The notes under the pieces were generated by a model. That model had not been told where the DNA came from, searched no databases, and saw only the letters and a program-made list of their open reading frames with translations. Source: a virus. From it: a stretch of 39,376 bases of DNA. This document shows, one piece after another, positions 1 through 8,603 of this stretch (within the stretch, counting starts at the first letter, position 1; each line of letters starts with the position of its first letter). Made by a program: the position numbers and the translations under genes. The stretch covers positions 1 to 39,376 of IMG/VR virus record IMGVR_UViG_3300014911_000015. One strand, 5' to 3'.

Positions 1-632
1 AGCACCAGCACGTTGTCGTTTTGGACCGTGGTGCTGCCGATTGTGATGCCCTTGCCGGATGCAGTGCCGGCTCCGAGAGGCAGATCAGCCCCGCTCGTCG
101 TCAGCTTCATCATCGACACCGAAGCATCATTGTCCGCATCTGCTGGACCAAGAAATTCCATGGCGTCGTAAGCCCCGGAGTCATTGTTGAGAACGATCTT
201 GGACGAGCCGGGAGTTGAGGTTGGAAACCCAAACCAAATTTGGGCTTCTGAGAGCTTATTCATTCCCGCTACTATCGTACTGTTTACACGGACAGTCTGT
301 ACAAAGTCACTGTATCCATTTGCAAACGTAACTTTGTTTTGCCCATTGTTTCGATAAACAATAGAACCACTTCCATAGTCACTCTGATACAGCCCCGTGT
401 CATCGTCGTTGTTGATGAGCAATACCGGATGGTAGTGCTCACCCGACGCTGTGCATTTCAGACTCCCCGAAAACTCCATGTTCCCTGTCGACCCTGGAGC
501 CGCCGTGCCGACGCCGAGGCTGTTGACCTGGCTATCTATATTCAGCGTGTACTGGCCACTCCAGCCGACGATGAACAGCATCCCCACGATCAGGAAGCCC
601 AGCAATCCCTGCAAAGCCTTCTCGTTGCGCAT
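1..632 (-). CDS. Membrane-anchored fibre-like protein (partial, runs off the left edge)
   Basis: The reading frame starts at ATG 632 and stays open to the window edge (about 210 codons), so the C-terminus is missing. Residues about 7-24 form one hydrophobic helix (GLLGFLIVGMLFIVGW) that can serve as a membrane anchor or uncleaved signal. The rest is Ser/Thr/Gly/Asn-rich and looks beta-structured, with a segment near residues 45-60 (GTAAPGSTGNMEFSG) like those opening many tail-fibre modules. A GGAGG sits 7-8 nt upstream, and the start lies 2 nt after the stop of the preceding gene. It is the last visible gene of the leftward virion operon, a usual place for fibres or host-contact proteins. 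The fibre role is inferred from composition and position only; the N-terminal membrane helix is odd for a virion fibre. Confidence 0.6.
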   Translation of the reverse strand, partial: MRNEKALQGLLGFLIVGMLFIVGWSGQYTLNIDSQVNSLGVGTAAPGSTGNMEFSGSLKCTASGEHYHPVLLINNDDDTGLYQSDYGSGSIVYRNNGQNKVTFANGYSDFVQTVRVNSTIVAGMNKLSEAQIWFGFPTSTPGSSKIVLNNDSGAYDAMEFLGPADADNDASVSMMKLTTSGADLPLGAGTASGKGITIGSTTVQNDNVLV

Positions 633-634
633 GG

Positions 635-1177
635 TCAGTACCTCCAGATCTCCAGGCCCTCGATCGAATAGGTCCTGTTGCTGCCGTCGTTCGGGCATTT
701 CAGGCGGATATACTTGCAAGGTGGCAGCGATACTACCCACACCGCTTCCCAATCGGCCGTGACGTTCTTCGTGATGGACGGCGACACTGCGTAGAAATTG
801 GTGCCGTCTCGGCTCACCTCAATCTCAAGGTCCACATCCACCACGCCACCGGCATCGGTCACGTTCACCTTGATGTAGACGGCGTGGTACTCGCTGCCCT
901 CCTGGAATTGTCGAAGGTGTCCTGATGTCGATACCTCGTTCCAGCCGCCGCCTACCTGGATCGGATCGCTGTAGGTGGTGGTGGTGCTCACATCGATCGA
1001 ATTGGTGGCGGTAATGTTGGCGCCGCCGTACTCGCCGATCACGCAATCGAACTTCTGTCGGATCGTGCCGGGCTGCTTGGCGTCAGCTGGAGCGCCACCG
1101 ATTATCGCCAAGACCGCCAGAAAGACCACGAGCACGAAAAGCGTCGTGAGCGTTCCTTCTTCCAGTTTTCGCCGCAT
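635..1177 (-). CDS. Signal-anchored beta-rich protein of unknown function
   Basis: A 180-residue protein from ATG 1177, preceded by GAGGGA; the frame can be extended upstream, but that part is arginine-rich and overlaps the neighbouring gene. Residues about 9-30 (TLTTLFVLVVFLAVLAII) form a hydrophobic helix after a basic N-terminus, followed by a small-residue stretch (GGAPADAKQ) resembling a signal peptidase site. The remainder is predicted beta-rich, with a late segment (TADWEAVWVVSLPPCKYIRLKC) that resembles carbohydrate-binding or discoidin-type folds, but I cannot assign a family. It sits between a zinc-ribbon gene and another N-terminally anchored protein. It could be a surface-displayed or secreted accessory protein expressed with the virion genes, or a virion decoration. 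Function unknown. Confidence 0.7.
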   Translation of the reverse strand: MRRKLEEGTLTTLFVLVVFLAVLAIIGGAPADAKQPGTIRQKFDCVIGEYGGANITATNSIDVSTTTTYSDPIQVGGGWNEVSTSGHLRQFQEGSEYHAVYIKVNVTDAGGVVDVDLEIEVSRDGTNFYAVSPSITKNVTADWEAVWVVSLPPCKYIRLKCPNDGSNRTYSIEGLEIWRY

Positions 1178-1196
1178 GCCGTCCCTCTTCCTTTCG

Positions 1197-1472
1197 TCAA
1201 ACCTTGTCCATGCCGGATTCGATCTCCTTGATGTGCTGTTTGGCGATCCGGATCCCAAGCCTGCCAAGCATCTTGCGGTAACAGTCACGACAGCCGTAGC
1301 CCGGGCCGGCAATGATCAGGAATTTGTCGTACACCTTGCCGCACAAGGGGCAGACCTTGCGCAACACGTGCGGCCGCTGCTTCTCCCGGTAGAACTCGAA
1401 GGTCACCGTTTCCTTCTCGATCATGCCGGCCTTTACGCCCTCTTCCAGGGCATCCTTGCTCCACTTACTCAT
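1197..1472 (-). CDS. Small zinc-ribbon protein
   Basis: A 91-residue protein starting at ATG 1472, overlapping the stop of the upstream gene by 8 nt, which fixes the start better than the longer arginine-rich extension. It carries two Cys pairs, CPLC at residues 41-44 and CRDC about 20 residues later, the layout of a treble-clef or zinc-ribbon fold. The C-terminal part is basic and helical (RKMLGRLGIRIAKQHIKEIES). Small zinc ribbons are common in phage genomes and may bind nucleic acid or protein; its place inside the virion operon gives no more specific hint. Confidence 0.7.
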   Translation of the reverse strand: MSKWSKDALEEGVKAGMIEKETVTFEFYREKQRPHVLRKVCPLCGKVYDKFLIIAGPGYGCRDCYRKMLGRLGIRIAKQHIKEIESGMDKV

Positions 1473-1695
1473 CCGCCTTCGCCTCCTTCTTCCCGACAGC
1501 AAGCGCTCGACCAACATCCACAGCCGCCTCGCCGCCGATGTACGCAGCCACCGCAGGCCACGTTGTTTCCAGGATCTTGCAAACATCTCCCACCTTCGTT
1601 CCCGCCAGCGTCAACGCTACGCCGGCGCCCACGTACAGCGCCACGATCAGAAATTTGCGGCTGGCGAACTTCAGGAGAAATTCTTTCCAGGTCAC
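1465..1695 (-). CDS. Small single-helix membrane protein (holin-like candidate)
   Basis: A 76-residue protein with GTG start at 1695, overlapping the stop of the giant virion gene as GTGA, and a good ribosome site (GAGAGGAG, 8 nt upstream). Residues about 14-32 (RKFLIVALYVGAGVALTLAG) form a transmembrane helix; a second, weaker hydrophobic stretch with AAYIGGEAAVDV follows, then a charged lysine-rich tail. Many phages have small proteins of this shape (helix, then a YIxGE-type segment) annotated as holin-like. The lysis peptidase, however, lies 20 kb away beside another holin-like gene, so this one may instead be a pinholin, antiholin or virion-linked membrane protein. Confidence 0.65.
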   Translation of the reverse strand: MTWKEFLLKFASRKFLIVALYVGAGVALTLAGTKVGDVCKILETTWPAVAAYIGGEAAVDVGRALAVGKKEAKADE

Positions 1696-4600
1696 CGGCT
1701 CAACTCCTCTCCACGGGATCGCACATCCCGGATCACGTCCCACAAGGTGCGGCCGCTGGGCAGCTTGATCTGCTGCCGGAATATGTCGCGCGCCTCCCTG
1801 AGTTTCAGACGATACCAGTCTTGCGGCAATTCCTGCCGCAGGGTCCGTCCTGAGAACCAGGGAGCCTCGGGATATTCGCGGTAGAACGCCCGAATCTTCC
1901 CAAGGGCGCTTGCGCGTTTGGTCAGGGTCTTGGGTAGGGTCCGCATGAAGCGCAGGCTCTTGTCCGCAAGGTTTATCCGATAGAACGTGCCCAACTGGCG
2001 GGCGAGATCCCGCCATTCAGGCTCGTAGCGCACCGCTGCCGGGTGGAACTTCTCGAAGAACTTCTGGATCCTGACGGTCGGCAGGGCCTCCGTGAGGCCA
2101 TACTGTGCCTTCGTGATGTACCAGCCGAATAGACTGGTCCGGCGTGCCTCGATCGCCTCGTCCAGGAGGGTGTCGATCATCTCTTCCTCGTCCAGCTTCT
2201 TCCATCGCTTCAAGTCTGTGTTCGTGATGTACTCCACGGTCTTCTGAAGCAGCGGAAAACCCGCGTGGCCGATCTCTTCCCTGACGAGATCCTTGAGCGT
2301 CTTGTAGTTGGTCGTGTAGGCCGCTCTGTCTTCGAGGAAAGCCCAGGACAGACTGCGAAGGGCGGCATACGGCCATTGTAGAACTTGCAGGAATGACGCA
2401 GCTTCGCCAACATCCACGAAATCGGGCATGACTTGCCGGATGATCCGGCCGGAGTATTTCTGTCGGCTCAACCGTTGAGTCATGCCGAGCGGCAACGCCA
2501 TTTGCAGGTGCGCGCCCGTCAACTGGCTGTTGAACAGCGCCCAGTATACTTCGGGCGCGTAGGATGGAGCGTGTCCGTCTTCGTCCTTCTCGCTCACCTG
2601 TGCGCCGATCTTGCCGGCCTGTGTGAGCCGATGGATCGTTCGCAGGTAGAAGTCAGGGTTCTCCCACACCCGCCGCCACGTCCGGCCGAAATTGTAGATC
2701 CGGAACGTGGTGAACGGGAAGAGTCGTTTTAGTGCCTCTGTCACGCCCTGGGTTCCGAAGCGACCCTCGAGCGATTCGGGCACACCGATCGGATATCCAC
2801 CGAACAGCGGCAGTTCCACGGTCTCCTTGAAGGTCGGCCGTATCTCGGCCGCCTCGCCGCCGCTGGTGGTCTTCACCACTTTCTCGCCGGTAAATTTGAA
2901 GGTCCTGGCTGGCCGGCGGTAGTTGATGAATGCGTCGTCGACCCACTTCAGGGCTTCGTGCGGCGTCATCTGCATTGTCTCGATGGCGTGGAAGAATGCC
3001 GCCTTCCGTGCGCCTGCCTCGACCCATTGTGCGACCCGGCTCATCAGGTCGACGCCAACCAGCTTGTCTACGCCGGCCCACAGGCGGTTCCAGAGTTCAC
3101 CTGTCGCCACCTCCGTGTTCTCCAGGAAGGTTGCAAGATCGAACTGCTTCAACTCGCCCGTCGCCTCACCACCCAAGATGTCCTTGGCCGTCTCGACAAG
3201 GGCCTTGTATGTCAGGGGGCGGCGCAGCTTCAGTTGTTTGACGTATTCGGTCAAACCGTGGGCCGCGGCTTTGGGCGTGGGTCTCCAATGGCTCTGAAGG
3301 CCGAACCGCTGTAGCTCATTGGCCGCCATGTGCTCGAATAGTTTGTTGATGTCCTTCCATCGCAGGTACGCCATCAGCTTCCGGCGCTGATGGCCCGCCC
3401 CCACGACAGCCGACACCGGGACGTCCTTGCCGGCGTCGAGATCCCACAGTTTCCGTTCCTTGGTGCCGGAAACGGCGGTCCATTCGTCGTCCGGCAGCTT
3501 CGACAGATACTCCCGGATGAACGGTGCGTCCAGGTAGCTGTCCAGCGGAACGGCGAGCCTGAAGCCTTCGAGGGTCGGTCTCAGCGTCGTGTCCAGTTCA
3601 CCCTTCGCCAGCCGGTCAATCAGACTCGTAATCGGCTTGCTGGCCGTCCAGTCTCCGGCCAGATCCATCAACGCCGCCGCTTCGCCGCGCACGATGTTTT
3701 CTTGGCTCACGCCCAGCGACGCCAGCATCAGCCGGTTGTCGATGTAGTTGTGGATGTGGCTCTTGGCACTGAACGGCGTCATGTACAGGTATTCTCGCGA
3801 TTTGCCGTGGAAGAACTTGTACAGCCCCCGCAGCGCCTTACCCGTCATGTCGGTGAGCCTGCGGGCTACGGCCGGCAGGACGTAGCCCGGCAGGTTCATG
3901 GCGGCCTCTGTCAGTCGGCGGTCGATCTCTTCGCCCAGCGAGTAGAACGACAGACCTGGCTTCGGCTGGGTGGCAATCTGCAGGATCATCCTGCCAAGCG
4001 GGTCCGCCTCATTCACCTGAATGTCTTTCATTGTGTCGAGAGGCATCACCGTCCAGCGGTCGCCGGTCTCCAACACCTCACCGGGTGTCGCCGCCATGCT
4101 GGTTGGCCGAACGACGTGATCGAGCAGAGGATCCTTGGCGAACTGCCGCACGAGGTCCTGGAAAGCCTGGCCTGCGACCCTAGCCCCTAGCGCCTTTTCA
4201 TATTGCTGGATGGCCAGAACGGGGTTTTCCTCGTAGAAGTTCCACGGATTATCCGGCCAGTCCCAACCAGCCACTTCCGGCGCCCTGCCAGCGTTGACCG
4301 CATCGTTCTTGGCTCCCACGGGAAGTCCTCGGAATACCTCCCGGCCCCGCTCGATCTGCGACACTGGCGAGCCGTAGACGCTTGTCTCTGCGATCTTGGT
4401 GGTCAGATAGAGATCCAGCTTGTTGTGTAGCTCGGGATCCAGAATGATCTCGTCGTAGTCCTTCTCGATCAGGGCCTCGTAGGTCTCCAGACGGCGGGCG
4501 AGGATCTCCTGTGCTTTCTCGGTCCACGCCTCCGGGGTCAGGCGCAGAAACTCGTCGTAGTCCAGTTCGCCGATCAGACCTGTAAAATCGGCGTCTTTGG

Positions 4601-7600
4601 CAGCCTGGTAGTCGCCCTCAGCCATGGCAGCTTCGATCTTCAGCCACGTCTCGCCAAGCTGCTTCGACTTCAGATATTCGACATCTCGCCGGAGAGCCTG
4701 CCGCATCGCGGTCACGCCCTCTTTCGAGATGATGTGTGGGAAATATCCCAGGATCGTATCCTCCATCGGCAGAGGGGCGCCGAAATCCTCAGCCGTGACC
4801 TTCAATTCGCCGAACCGCTTTGCGAACGCCCTGGATAGCTCCCCCGCAGGCCCGGGCAATTCGGTCGTCCTTACCAGACCATCGGGGTCAGCCAGCCAGC
4901 TACCGAAGCCTAACCGGTACAGTCGGTGCAAGCGGCGCATGTAGTCGATCCGCAACATCTCGGCCAGTTGCGTCCGCTTTTCCCGAAGCTGCTTCACCCG
5001 CCCCTCGTACTGTTTCACCACGCGCTTCCGGGTGGGCTTGTCCAACTTCCGGGCCTTCTTGGCCAACTTCTCGACGGCCTCAAGTTCCTCCTGGACCACG
5101 TCGTACTCGCTCAAACGGTCGAAAAACTCGTTTGCCTCCTCCAAACCCGCAACCTTGCCGACGTGGTGCTTGGTTGCCGACCAGGCCGTGGCTGGATCCA
5201 GACCGCCCTGAATCAGCCGATCGGCCGTCTGGACAGCGACCTTCTGAACTTCTTCGGGCTGCGCGGCCAGCCACATCTGCCACATCGCCGCCCGGGTCTT
5301 GGTCGTCAGGAAGGGCTCGCCGAATACCTTTTCCATCGCTGTCAGTGTGTCGGCATGGAGGCCTTTGAACAATTCAAGCGCCTCCGGATTGGCCCGCAGA
5401 TATGCCGGCAGGTGGGCCTTCGCCGCCGGCCAAGCCGATACCAAGTGCTGGATCGCCAGAGTGTCGTCGCCCTCGCGCCAGATATCGAAGATCGTATCGA
5501 GAACCGCAGTCGGCATGTCCTTGGCCAGCACGGTGAATTCAGGGCCGATCTGCTCTTGATCGATAAGATTTATCAGTGTTTGTTTCGCACCGTTTTTCCG
5601 CCAATGGACGTAATAAAGCGGACCTCGGTGCGGATCATGGATTATCCCGTGACGCAGTTCGGGAGGAACGGCGTCCGGATGGCTGACGGCATTAAGGTCG
5701 ATGACATATTCTTGCTCCATTTCCCGCAGCAATGCTTCAAGGCGATCAGCAGGCATTCCGAGCTCCTGCTGTAGCAACGGGATGGGCACCAAGGGGATTT
5801 GCCTCTCTGCCTGCAGGCGTTCATAGGCAGCCTTGACCGCCTTGTAGTCTTCTATCTTTCGGCCGGATGCCGGCTTTGTGGCGGATGTCGGGACAGCTTG
5901 CCCTTGATTGATGAGATCCATCAACGCTTGATCTGCGCCCCTTTTTCGCCAGTGGACATAATAGAGGGGTCCCCGATGAGGATCTTGAATTACGCCGTGA
6001 CGCAGTTCGGGTGGCACGATATCGACGTGGCTGACAGGCTGCAAGTCGATGACGTAATCCGCCTCCATTTGGCGCAGCAACGCCTCGAACTGGTCGGCAG
6101 GCACCTTGTCGCCCAGCGCTCGTTGAAGAAGCGGGATGGGGACCAGCGTATTTTGTCGCCCCTGCCGCAACTGCTCGTAAGCCTCCTTGACTTCTCTGTA
6201 CTCCTGCGCCTTCTGTGCCGTCTGAGCGAGCGCTTGAAGCTTGCTCAGTTTTGCCGCGCCAGCTTCTACGGCGGCCCTACGACCAGCCTCAAGTACTTCG
6301 GGCGAGGTGTCGGTCTTAGTGGTGGCGAGGATCCTGGTGTGCAGGTCGTCGCTCAAAGGCGGTTCCTCGATCTCGAACGGGTCCGCCTCGGCCGATTTGA
6401 CGATTTCCTCGGCCTGCTTGGCGATCTGTTCCGCTACGCCCTGCTGGTCGCGCAGCCGATATTCGCCCCGGACCTTCTTGACTTCACGCCCGCCGGCGGC
6501 CATTGCGGCCTCAGCGCGCTTGATTTGTTCGAGATGCTTCTGAACAGTGTCGAGGTCGGCCTCGGTCTCGCGGACCTTCCCGGCAATCTCCTTGGCGAAC
6601 TCCCGGATCTCGACGAACTTGCGAAACTGCTCTTGCTCGGCTGGCGAGCCGTTCTTCAGCGCCGTCAGGGTCGCCTCCATTTCGACGAGGCTTTCGCTCA
6701 GGTCGCCGGTCAAATAGTCCGTGAGATCGGCTGCGTAGCGAGCCAGCGCGCCCTGGGGATCAGCCTCGATAATGCCGGCGATCTGCGCTGCCCTCTCGGC
6801 GGCCTTCTCAAGATCCGGCATCGTCTCGAACGGCTTTCGAAGCTCGATATGGTCTCTGACGACATCGAGGACCCTGGCCGGGTTCTCGTAGTTATCCACA
6901 ATCGCATCCAGCAAAGGCTCGACGTCCTGCATCCACTGGTTCGTGCGAAGCTCCAGAACCAGGCGAAGGTGCTCGGGGTACTGATCGACCAGATGGTAAG
7001 CCTCTTCCCAAGCCTTGCGCATCAGTTTTGCCCGTTCCGGGGCGAACTCGATGACGTGGTGCAGGAGGCGGGCTAATCCACCCAAGTATTCTTGTGGCGT
7101 TAACCCTACACCGGGAAGGTAGTACTGCGGCATCAAAGCTCTAGGTCCAGTCTTTACGAGCGCTGTCAATGCGGCATCAACCTCGGGGACCTCCCAGACA
7201 CCCGCTTCGTTGAGGGTGGCACCACGTTCTACCCGATCCAACCATTCGGTCAATTCATCAACTGGAATCTCGATATTCTTGATTGGTGGACGGGCGCCAA
7301 GATGCCGCTCGAAGGCCGCGCGGAACGAGTTCCAGCGTTCCTTGAGGCCTGCGCGGCTCCATCGAGTGACCGCTCTATGAACACCGCCGGCGAAACGGGT
7401 GTAGATACCGCCTGTGCGCTCGAACTCGACCACATCCTTACCGGCAGCCTTGGCCGCTTCGGCCGCCCGTCGCAGAAACGCGATTCCCTGCTTGCCGGTG
7501 GCCTTGACGAAGCGGGCGGCATGTGCCGTGCCTTTGGCTAAGGCACGAATCGGCGCTTGGGGCGCCAACTTCACAGCCAGCACCGCGCCGAGGACTTCAC

Positions 7601-8603
7601 GCGGCAGAGGGCCAATCTTTTCCCGCATGCCGGTAGGTGTCATCTCCCGAACCAATCGCGCCCGTTCGTTGTGGTACGCCCGGGTAATTGCGGCTCGCTC
7701 GGGATCCAGGAGGCTGATTAGCCATGCCTGCGGATCATAAGGCATTTCCGCTTTCGCTTGAATGGCGTTCGAGATCCACAGATCCTTCGGGATGCCGAGA
7801 TGGGCCAAGACGTCCGACCAGTGGTAGAATTTCCCCGGCTCTCGCCAGATCAATCCCTGCAGCAAGGACGATACTCCGGTCGTCAGGGCGCCCTGAAGCG
7901 TCCCCACGACGCGTTCGACTGCACCCCCTACATCTACCCCTTTTTCCTTGGCCGACGCGCCTGTGGCCCGCTCACGGGCCTTCTCGGCTTGCTGCCGCTC
8001 GATGGTCTCCCCCGACCCTTTGATCGCGCCAACAATAAACCCTGCCGGCGCCTCGAAGAGTGCGTAGGAAAGTCGGCTGAGACCAGATAGAAGGGCGCCG
8101 CCAGCATAGCCCGGGGCAGCAAGCATCGTCCGTCTTGCAGCCTCTTCCAGGGTGGCGGCAGCAAACTTGCCGGCGAACGAAGTCCCGACAGCCGTCCTGA
8201 TGGCTGGACCACCTACCAGTCGCATCCCGGCGTCGACTGCGCTCTCGTGCAACCGATGCACGTAGTTCATCGTGCTGGTGGGTAGTTTCTTCAGCCGCTC
8301 CCAACCCTTGCTGAATATCTGGTAGACCGTTCCGCCGGTCCTATCGAGGTATTCCTTATGTGCGGCGTCGAGAGCTTCGATCTCGTCGGCGAGTAGCTCG
8401 TCCCGCGTCTTCTGCTCGAAGGTCCGGCGGTCTACATCCTGCGGATACGGCTCGATCAGGCCGCGCTTCTGGATTTCTGCCATCACAGGATCCACCTGTG
8501 CAGGCGGCGCCCCGGGAAGGTCGGCCACGGGCTGTTTGTCGGGCGCGAAGGACGGCAACAGATCTGTGCGCAGGTTTTCGCTCGTCTGGCTTCCGTCAGC
8601 CAT
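1692..8603 (-). CDS. Giant internal virion / DNA-ejection protein with duplicated winged-helix-like domain
   Basis: A 2303-residue protein from ATG 8603 (GGAGGGG 5 nt upstream), overlapping the preceding gene by 8 nt. Size, Ala/Glu/Arg-rich helical composition and position after the tail genes match the large internal proteins that podovirus-like particles inject with the DNA. I find no convincing lysozyme, transglycosylase or polymerase motif. Residues 801-902 and 918-1020 are a tandem duplication: each has a lead helix, LVPIPLL, an LLRxMExxYVIDL helix-strand, VSHxDxVP and a terminal RGPLYYVHWRK hairpin, the layout expected of a winged helix. The same domain ends the first rightward gene (25455-26075). 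Before it (about 620-800) is a Glu/Lys-rich coiled-coil stretch; the C-terminal third has aromatic, Arg-rich helices (FPFTTFRIYNFGRTWRRVW). The ejection role is inferred. Confidence 0.85.
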   Translation of the reverse strand: MADGSQTSENLRTDLLPSFAPDKQPVADLPGAPPAQVDPVMAEIQKRGLIEPYPQDVDRRTFEQKTRDELLADEIEALDAAHKEYLDRTGGTVYQIFSKGWERLKKLPTSTMNYVHRLHESAVDAGMRLVGGPAIRTAVGTSFAGKFAAATLEEAARRTMLAAPGYAGGALLSGLSRLSYALFEAPAGFIVGAIKGSGETIERQQAEKARERATGASAKEKGVDVGGAVERVVGTLQGALTTGVSSLLQGLIWREPGKFYHWSDVLAHLGIPKDLWISNAIQAKAEMPYDPQAWLISLLDPERAAITRAYHNERARLVREMTPTGMREKIGPLPREVLGAVLAVKLAPQAPIRALAKGTAHAARFVKATGKQGIAFLRRAAEAAKAAGKDVVEFERTGGIYTRFAGGVHRAVTRWSRAGLKERWNSFRAAFERHLGARPPIKNIEIPVDELTEWLDRVERGATLNEAGVWEVPEVDAALTALVKTGPRALMPQYYLPGVGLTPQEYLGGLARLLHHVIEFAPERAKLMRKAWEEAYHLVDQYPEHLRLVLELRTNQWMQDVEPLLDAIVDNYENPARVLDVVRDHIELRKPFETMPDLEKAAERAAQIAGIIEADPQGALARYAADLTDYLTGDLSESLVEMEATLTALKNGSPAEQEQFRKFVEIREFAKEIAGKVRETEADLDTVQKHLEQIKRAEAAMAAGGREVKKVRGEYRLRDQQGVAEQIAKQAEEIVKSAEADPFEIEEPPLSDDLHTRILATTKTDTSPEVLEAGRRAAVEAGAAKLSKLQALAQTAQKAQEYREVKEAYEQLRQGRQNTLVPIPLLQRALGDKVPADQFEALLRQMEADYVIDLQPVSHVDIVPPELRHGVIQDPHRGPLYYVHWRKRGADQALMDLINQGQAVPTSATKPASGRKIEDYKAVKAAYERLQAERQIPLVPIPLLQQELGMPADRLEALLREMEQEYVIDLNAVSHPDAVPPELRHGIIHDPHRGPLYYVHWRKNGAKQTLINLIDQEQIGPEFTVLAKDMPTAVLDTIFDIWREGDDTLAIQHLVSAWPAAKAHLPAYLRANPEALELFKGLHADTLTAMEKVFGEPFLTTKTRAAMWQMWLAAQPEEVQKVAVQTADRLIQGGLDPATAWSATKHHVGKVAGLEEANEFFDRLSEYDVVQEELEAVEKLAKKARKLDKPTRKRVVKQYEGRVKQLREKRTQLAEMLRIDYMRRLHRLYRLGFGSWLADPDGLVRTTELPGPAGELSRAFAKRFGELKVTAEDFGAPLPMEDTILGYFPHIISKEGVTAMRQALRRDVEYLKSKQLGETWLKIEAAMAEGDYQAAKDADFTGLIGELDYDEFLRLTPEAWTEKAQEILARRLETYEALIEKDYDEIILDPELHNKLDLYLTTKIAETSVYGSPVSQIERGREVFRGLPVGAKNDAVNAGRAPEVAGWDWPDNPWNFYEENPVLAIQQYEKALGARVAGQAFQDLVRQFAKDPLLDHVVRPTSMAATPGEVLETGDRWTVMPLDTMKDIQVNEADPLGRMILQIATQPKPGLSFYSLGEEIDRRLTEAAMNLPGYVLPAVARRLTDMTGKALRGLYKFFHGKSREYLYMTPFSAKSHIHNYIDNRLMLASLGVSQENIVRGEAAALMDLAGDWTASKPITSLIDRLAKGELDTTLRPTLEGFRLAVPLDSYLDAPFIREYLSKLPDDEWTAVSGTKERKLWDLDAGKDVPVSAVVGAGHQRRKLMAYLRWKDINKLFEHMAANELQRFGLQSHWRPTPKAAAHGLTEYVKQLKLRRPLTYKALVETAKDILGGEATGELKQFDLATFLENTEVATGELWNRLWAGVDKLVGVDLMSRVAQWVEAGARKAAFFHAIETMQMTPHEALKWVDDAFINYRRPARTFKFTGEKVVKTTSGGEAAEIRPTFKETVELPLFGGYPIGVPESLEGRFGTQGVTEALKRLFPFTTFRIYNFGRTWRRVWENPDFYLRTIHRLTQAGKIGAQVSEKDEDGHAPSYAPEVYWALFNSQLTGAHLQMALPLGMTQRLSRQKYSGRIIRQVMPDFVDVGEAASFLQVLQWPYAALRSLSWAFLEDRAAYTTNYKTLKDLVREEIGHAGFPLLQKTVEYITNTDLKRWKKLDEEEMIDTLLDEAIEARRTSLFGWYITKAQYGLTEALPTVRIQKFFEKFHPAAVRYEPEWRDLARQLGTFYRINLADKSLRFMRTLPKTLTKRASALGKIRAFYREYPEAPWFSGRTLRQELPQDWYRLKLREARDIFRQQIKLPSGRTLWDVIRDVRSRGEELSR

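Noticed and set aside
1692-8603. Lytic transglycosylase or RNA polymerase domain in the giant virion protein
   Set aside because: I searched the translation for catalytic patterns typical of these (for example an E-S-x-F/G lysozyme motif or T7/N4-type polymerase motifs) and saw none convincing.
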